NCBI GenBank assembly: GCA_013153375.1
Contig: JAADEN010000173.1
Location: forward strand, 1-5,092
Reading direction: 5' to 3'
DNA: 5,092 bases
Source of the DNA: Chloroflexota bacterium
GTDB taxonomy: Bacteria; Chloroflexota; Anaerolineae; Anaerolineales; DRMV01
How positions within the stretch are numbered: the first letter of the stretch is position 1; every line of letters starts with the position of its first letter. The position numbers and the translations under genes were made by a program. The notes below the pieces were generated by a model, which made no database searches, was not told the origin of the DNA, and was given only the letters and a program-made list of their open reading frames with translations. Of this stretch, positions 4,939-5,092 are shown piece after piece.

Positions 4939-5092
4939 AGATTGGCTTTACCTGCAACACATTTTGGACGCCATTATTCGCATTGAGCGTTATTTGGCAG
5001 ATACTACAGAACAGCATTTTTATGTCAATGAATTGCTGCAGGATGGCGTAATTCGGCAATTGGAGATCATCGGCGAAGCCGCGCGTCGCATA
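4925..5092 (+). CDS. hepT: HepT-type HEPN ribonuclease toxin (DUF86), 5' part only
   Basis: The reading frame is open from ATG 4925 to the window edge, giving 56 codons of a protein usually about 110-140 aa long. It begins MSRREDWLYLQHILDAIIRI and ends with QDGVIRQLEIIGEAARRI (39-56), the hallmark first half of the DUF86/HepT HEPN fold (helices 1 and 2). The catalytic RX4-6H motif, and the adjacent tyrosine that MntA proteins AMPylate, lie downstream and cannot be seen, so toxin activity is not proven. Family members are RNases acting on tRNA or mRNA. The start overlaps mntA by 14 nt in another frame. A GAAGAGG at 4906-4912 is 12 nt upstream, rather far for an SD, so expression probably relies on coupling to mntA. 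Base composition is clearly different from the host genes (66 of 142 G+C in 4951-5092), a sign of transfer. Confidence 0.92.
   Translation, partial: MSRREDWLYLQHILDAIIRIERYLADTTEQHFYVNELLQDGVIRQLEIIGEAARRI

Noticed and set aside
4862..5059. 65-codon - strand frame at the right edge
   Set aside because: It is antisense to the mntA end and to the well-recognised DUF86 start, with no motif of its own.

Overview
The window is a GC-rich bacterial chromosome segment (a sampled stretch of pfkA, 541-600, is 43/60 G+C). It carries one tRNA gene and six protein genes, all on the + strand. The genes are housekeeping until about 4532; a small toxin-antitoxin-type module then runs off the right edge. The host is not identifiable with certainty. 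High GC, a group III-like phosphofructokinase, a stand-alone SCP2-domain protein, a tRNA gene without an encoded CCA and a C/G/A-rich simple repeat between genes together recall Chloroflexota (Anaerolineae-like). That placement is inference from memory, not a search result.

Layout. 41-69: a good sigma70-type promoter. 83-154: tRNA-Glu(UUC). 157-191: a perfect 10-bp hairpin with a T-tract. 222-1361: pfkA, 6-phosphofructokinase. 1371-1721: a 116-aa SCP2 sterol-carrier-like protein whose ribosome binding site overlaps the pfkA stop. 1717-1747: a candidate extended -10 and a hairpin leading into ugd. 1773-3134: ugd, UDP-glucose 6-dehydrogenase. 3145-3185: a degenerate 14-bp tandem repeat filling the ugd-mtaB gap. 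3186-4532: mtaB-type tRNA methylthiotransferase. 4543-4590: promoter and two inverted repeats. 4612-4938: MntA-type minimal nucleotidyltransferase. 4925-5092: 5' part of a HepT/DUF86 HEPN ribonuclease gene, cut by the window edge.

How the parts relate. pfkA and the SCP2 gene look translationally coupled. pfkA has almost no room for its own promoter, so it may depend on read-through of the hairpin after tRNA-Glu. Ugd makes UDP-glucuronate for surface polysaccharides, and MtaB modifies t6A37 in ANN-decoding tRNAs; neither has an obvious functional link to its neighbours. The MntA/HepT pair is a known kind of system, in which an AMP-transferring antitoxin neutralises a HEPN RNase. It overlaps by 14 nt, has its own promoter region with two dyads, and its GC falls to 66/142 in 4951-5092, consistent with acquisition by transfer. 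I found no evidence of a wholly new system. The points most worth a second look are the MntA/HepT module and its dyads, the mixed ATP/PPi signature of PfkA, the tRNA-hairpin-pfkA leader, and the repeat before mtaB.
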